Below the pieces are notes generated by a model. It saw only the letters and a list, made by a program, of their open reading frames with translations, searched no databases and was not told the origin of the DNA. The position numbers and the translations under genes were made by a program. A stretch of DNA of 64,000 nucleotides from Dinoroseobacter sp965279125. GTDB lineage: Bacteria; Pseudomonadota; Alphaproteobacteria; Rhodobacterales; Rhodobacteraceae. Positions 63,227-64,000 of the stretch are shown piece after piece (positions within the stretch are counted from its first letter, which is position 1; every line of letters begins with the position of its first letter). The DNA is taken from positions 1 through 64,000 of the forward strand of contig CBDIHL010000041.1 in assembly GCA_965279125.1 (NCBI GenBank). Direction: 5' to 3'.

Positions 63227-63256
63227 AAACCCCAAGGCTCAGGTCTTGGGGTTTTT
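63227..63256 (+). terminator. Rho-independent terminator of ahcY
   Basis: AAACCCCAAG (63227-63236) pairs perfectly with CTTGGGGTTT (63245-63254), giving a 10-base stem with an 8-base loop, followed by a short T run to 63256. It begins 50 bases after the ahcY stop. The hydrolase start follows within 3 bases, and the GGGG that could bind the ribosome for that gene lies in the right arm. Confidence 0.9.
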
Positions 63257-63258
63257 CT

Positions 63259-64000
63259 ATGTCAAAAGTGCTCGTGTTCCTGCTGATCTCGGTCGGCATC
63301 ACCTTTGCAATCGCGCTGGGCCTGATCCTCAGCCAACGGCCCGGTGGGGCAGTCTCGGGCGAAGGTTTGCGCTTTCCCAGCAGCAGCGGAACAGGCTCGG
63401 CGACGGATGTGCCTTTGCAGACCTACGCGGCGCGCGATGGCAAGACGCTCGGGTTTCGCGAGATCTCGGGCGATGCAGGCAACACGGTTGTCGTTGTTCA
63501 CGGGTCCGGTTGGCACGGCGCGGCCTATATGGATCTGGCCGAAGGGATCGCGATGGAGACGGGCGCGCGCGTTCTGGTGCCTGATCTGCGCGGACATGGG
63601 CCGCTTGCCGATCCGCGCGGTGACATCAGTTACATCGGCCAGTTCGAGGATGATTTGGCCGATCTGCTGGATCATATGGGTGTCGATCAGGCGCGCTTTG
63701 TCGGGCACTCGTCCGGTGGGGGTCTTTTGGTGCGCATGGCCGGAGGGGCTCATAGCGCGCGGATGAAGGACGCGGTGCTTGTCGCGCCGTTTCTGAAATA
63801 CAACGCGCCCACGACGCGGCAGAATTCCGGCGGTTGGGCTCGGGCTTTGACGCGGCGGCTGATCGGGCTGTCGATGCTGAACATAGCGAGGATCACCGCG
63901 CTGAACGGGCTGACGGTGATTGAGTTTAACCTGCCCGCAGAGGTGCTCGCGACCGAGGACGGTCAACATGCAACGACCTCCTACAGTTACCGGCTGAACA
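63259..64000 (+). CDS. Alpha/beta hydrolase, membrane-anchored (partial)
   Basis: The frame begins MSKVLVFLLISVGITFAIAL, an N-terminal membrane anchor, and continues without a stop to the right edge (247 codons). The alpha/beta hydrolase fold shows VVVHGSGWHGAAYMD (oxyanion region), PDLRGHGPLA and the nucleophile elbow GHSSGG. The substrate is unknown; lysophospholipase or ester hydrolase activity is usual for such proteins. The start lies 3 bases beyond the ahcY terminator. Downstream GTG codons in frame could be alternative starts. Confidence 0.85.
   Translation, partial: MSKVLVFLLISVGITFAIALGLILSQRPGGAVSGEGLRFPSSSGTGSATDVPLQTYAARDGKTLGFREISGDAGNTVVVVHGSGWHGAAYMDLAEGIAMETGARVLVPDLRGHGPLADPRGDISYIGQFEDDLADLLDHMGVDQARFVGHSSGGGLLVRMAGGAHSARMKDAVLVAPFLKYNAPTTRQNSGGWARALTRRLIGLSMLNIARITALNGLTVIEFNLPAEVLATEDGQHATTSYSYRLN

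Noticed and set aside
1..64000. tRNA, rRNA, CRISPR, prophage or insertion sequence
   Set aside because: No cloverleaf-like sequences, regular spaced repeats, transposase-like proteins or flanking duplications were recognised on either strand.

Overview
The window is chromosomal DNA of an alphaproteobacterium, most likely of the Rhodobacterales (Roseobacter/Rhodobacter group). The evidence is high G+C with dense, overlapping genes, a regB-senC-regA redox cluster close to ahcY, hslV/hslU, addAB, and the chromosome-partition block rho-mnmE-mnmG-rsmG-parA-parB. No rRNA, tRNA, CRISPR array, prophage or insertion sequence was seen. Almost all genes are housekeeping genes. The unusual material lies in short non-coding signals, gene arrangements and a few accessory proteins.

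Region 1 (1-6.7 kb, all minus strand) holds an RNA uracil methyltransferase gene cut by the left edge, two ABC half-exporter genes, a LysE-type exporter, cca and a CoA-type NUDIX gene. The first three genes carry about seven apparent frameshifts within 3.5 kb. No coding frame in the other 60 kb shows any, so base errors or local decay are likely.

Region 2 (6.7-25.4 kb) holds hslO, a second NUDIX gene, a response-regulator phosphatase with a divergent Hpt protein, ilvA, argG, a sulfotransferase-like gene, a periplasmic msrA, a ribokinase-like gene, maeB, mutS, the grpE/hrcA heat-shock pair and the operon rph-rdgB-rid-hemW.

Region 3 (25.5-39.5 kb) is the origin domain. parB, parA, rsmG, mnmG, mnmE, rho and hemJ all read leftward. 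maf, aroE, coaE and dnaQ read rightward. The 414-base gap between hemJ and maf carries a repeated GGGGATWA motif and near-matches to DnaA boxes, and is proposed as oriC. Three perfect 16-base parS sites (TGTTTCACGTGAAACA) lie inside hemW, inside rsmG and across the start of mnmG. secB, fxsA, a Tim44-like gene, mltA and smr follow.

Region 4 (39.5-57.6 kb, mostly minus strand) contains hslV and hslU separated by a membrane-protein gene, then a lipoprotein hydrolase and an MFS transporter. Beyond these lies a long unidirectional series: regB, a kinase-less PAS protein, tsaE, amgK, murU, addB, addA and trxA. It joins redox sensing, tRNA modification, murein recycling, recombination and thioredoxin.

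Region 5 (57.7-64 kb) holds senC, regA, a small lipoprotein, a LysR regulator in the position held by hvrB in Rhodobacter capsulatus, a 52-residue small protein divergent from it, GNAT and HD-domain genes, ahcY with a strong terminator, and an alpha/beta hydrolase cut by the right edge.
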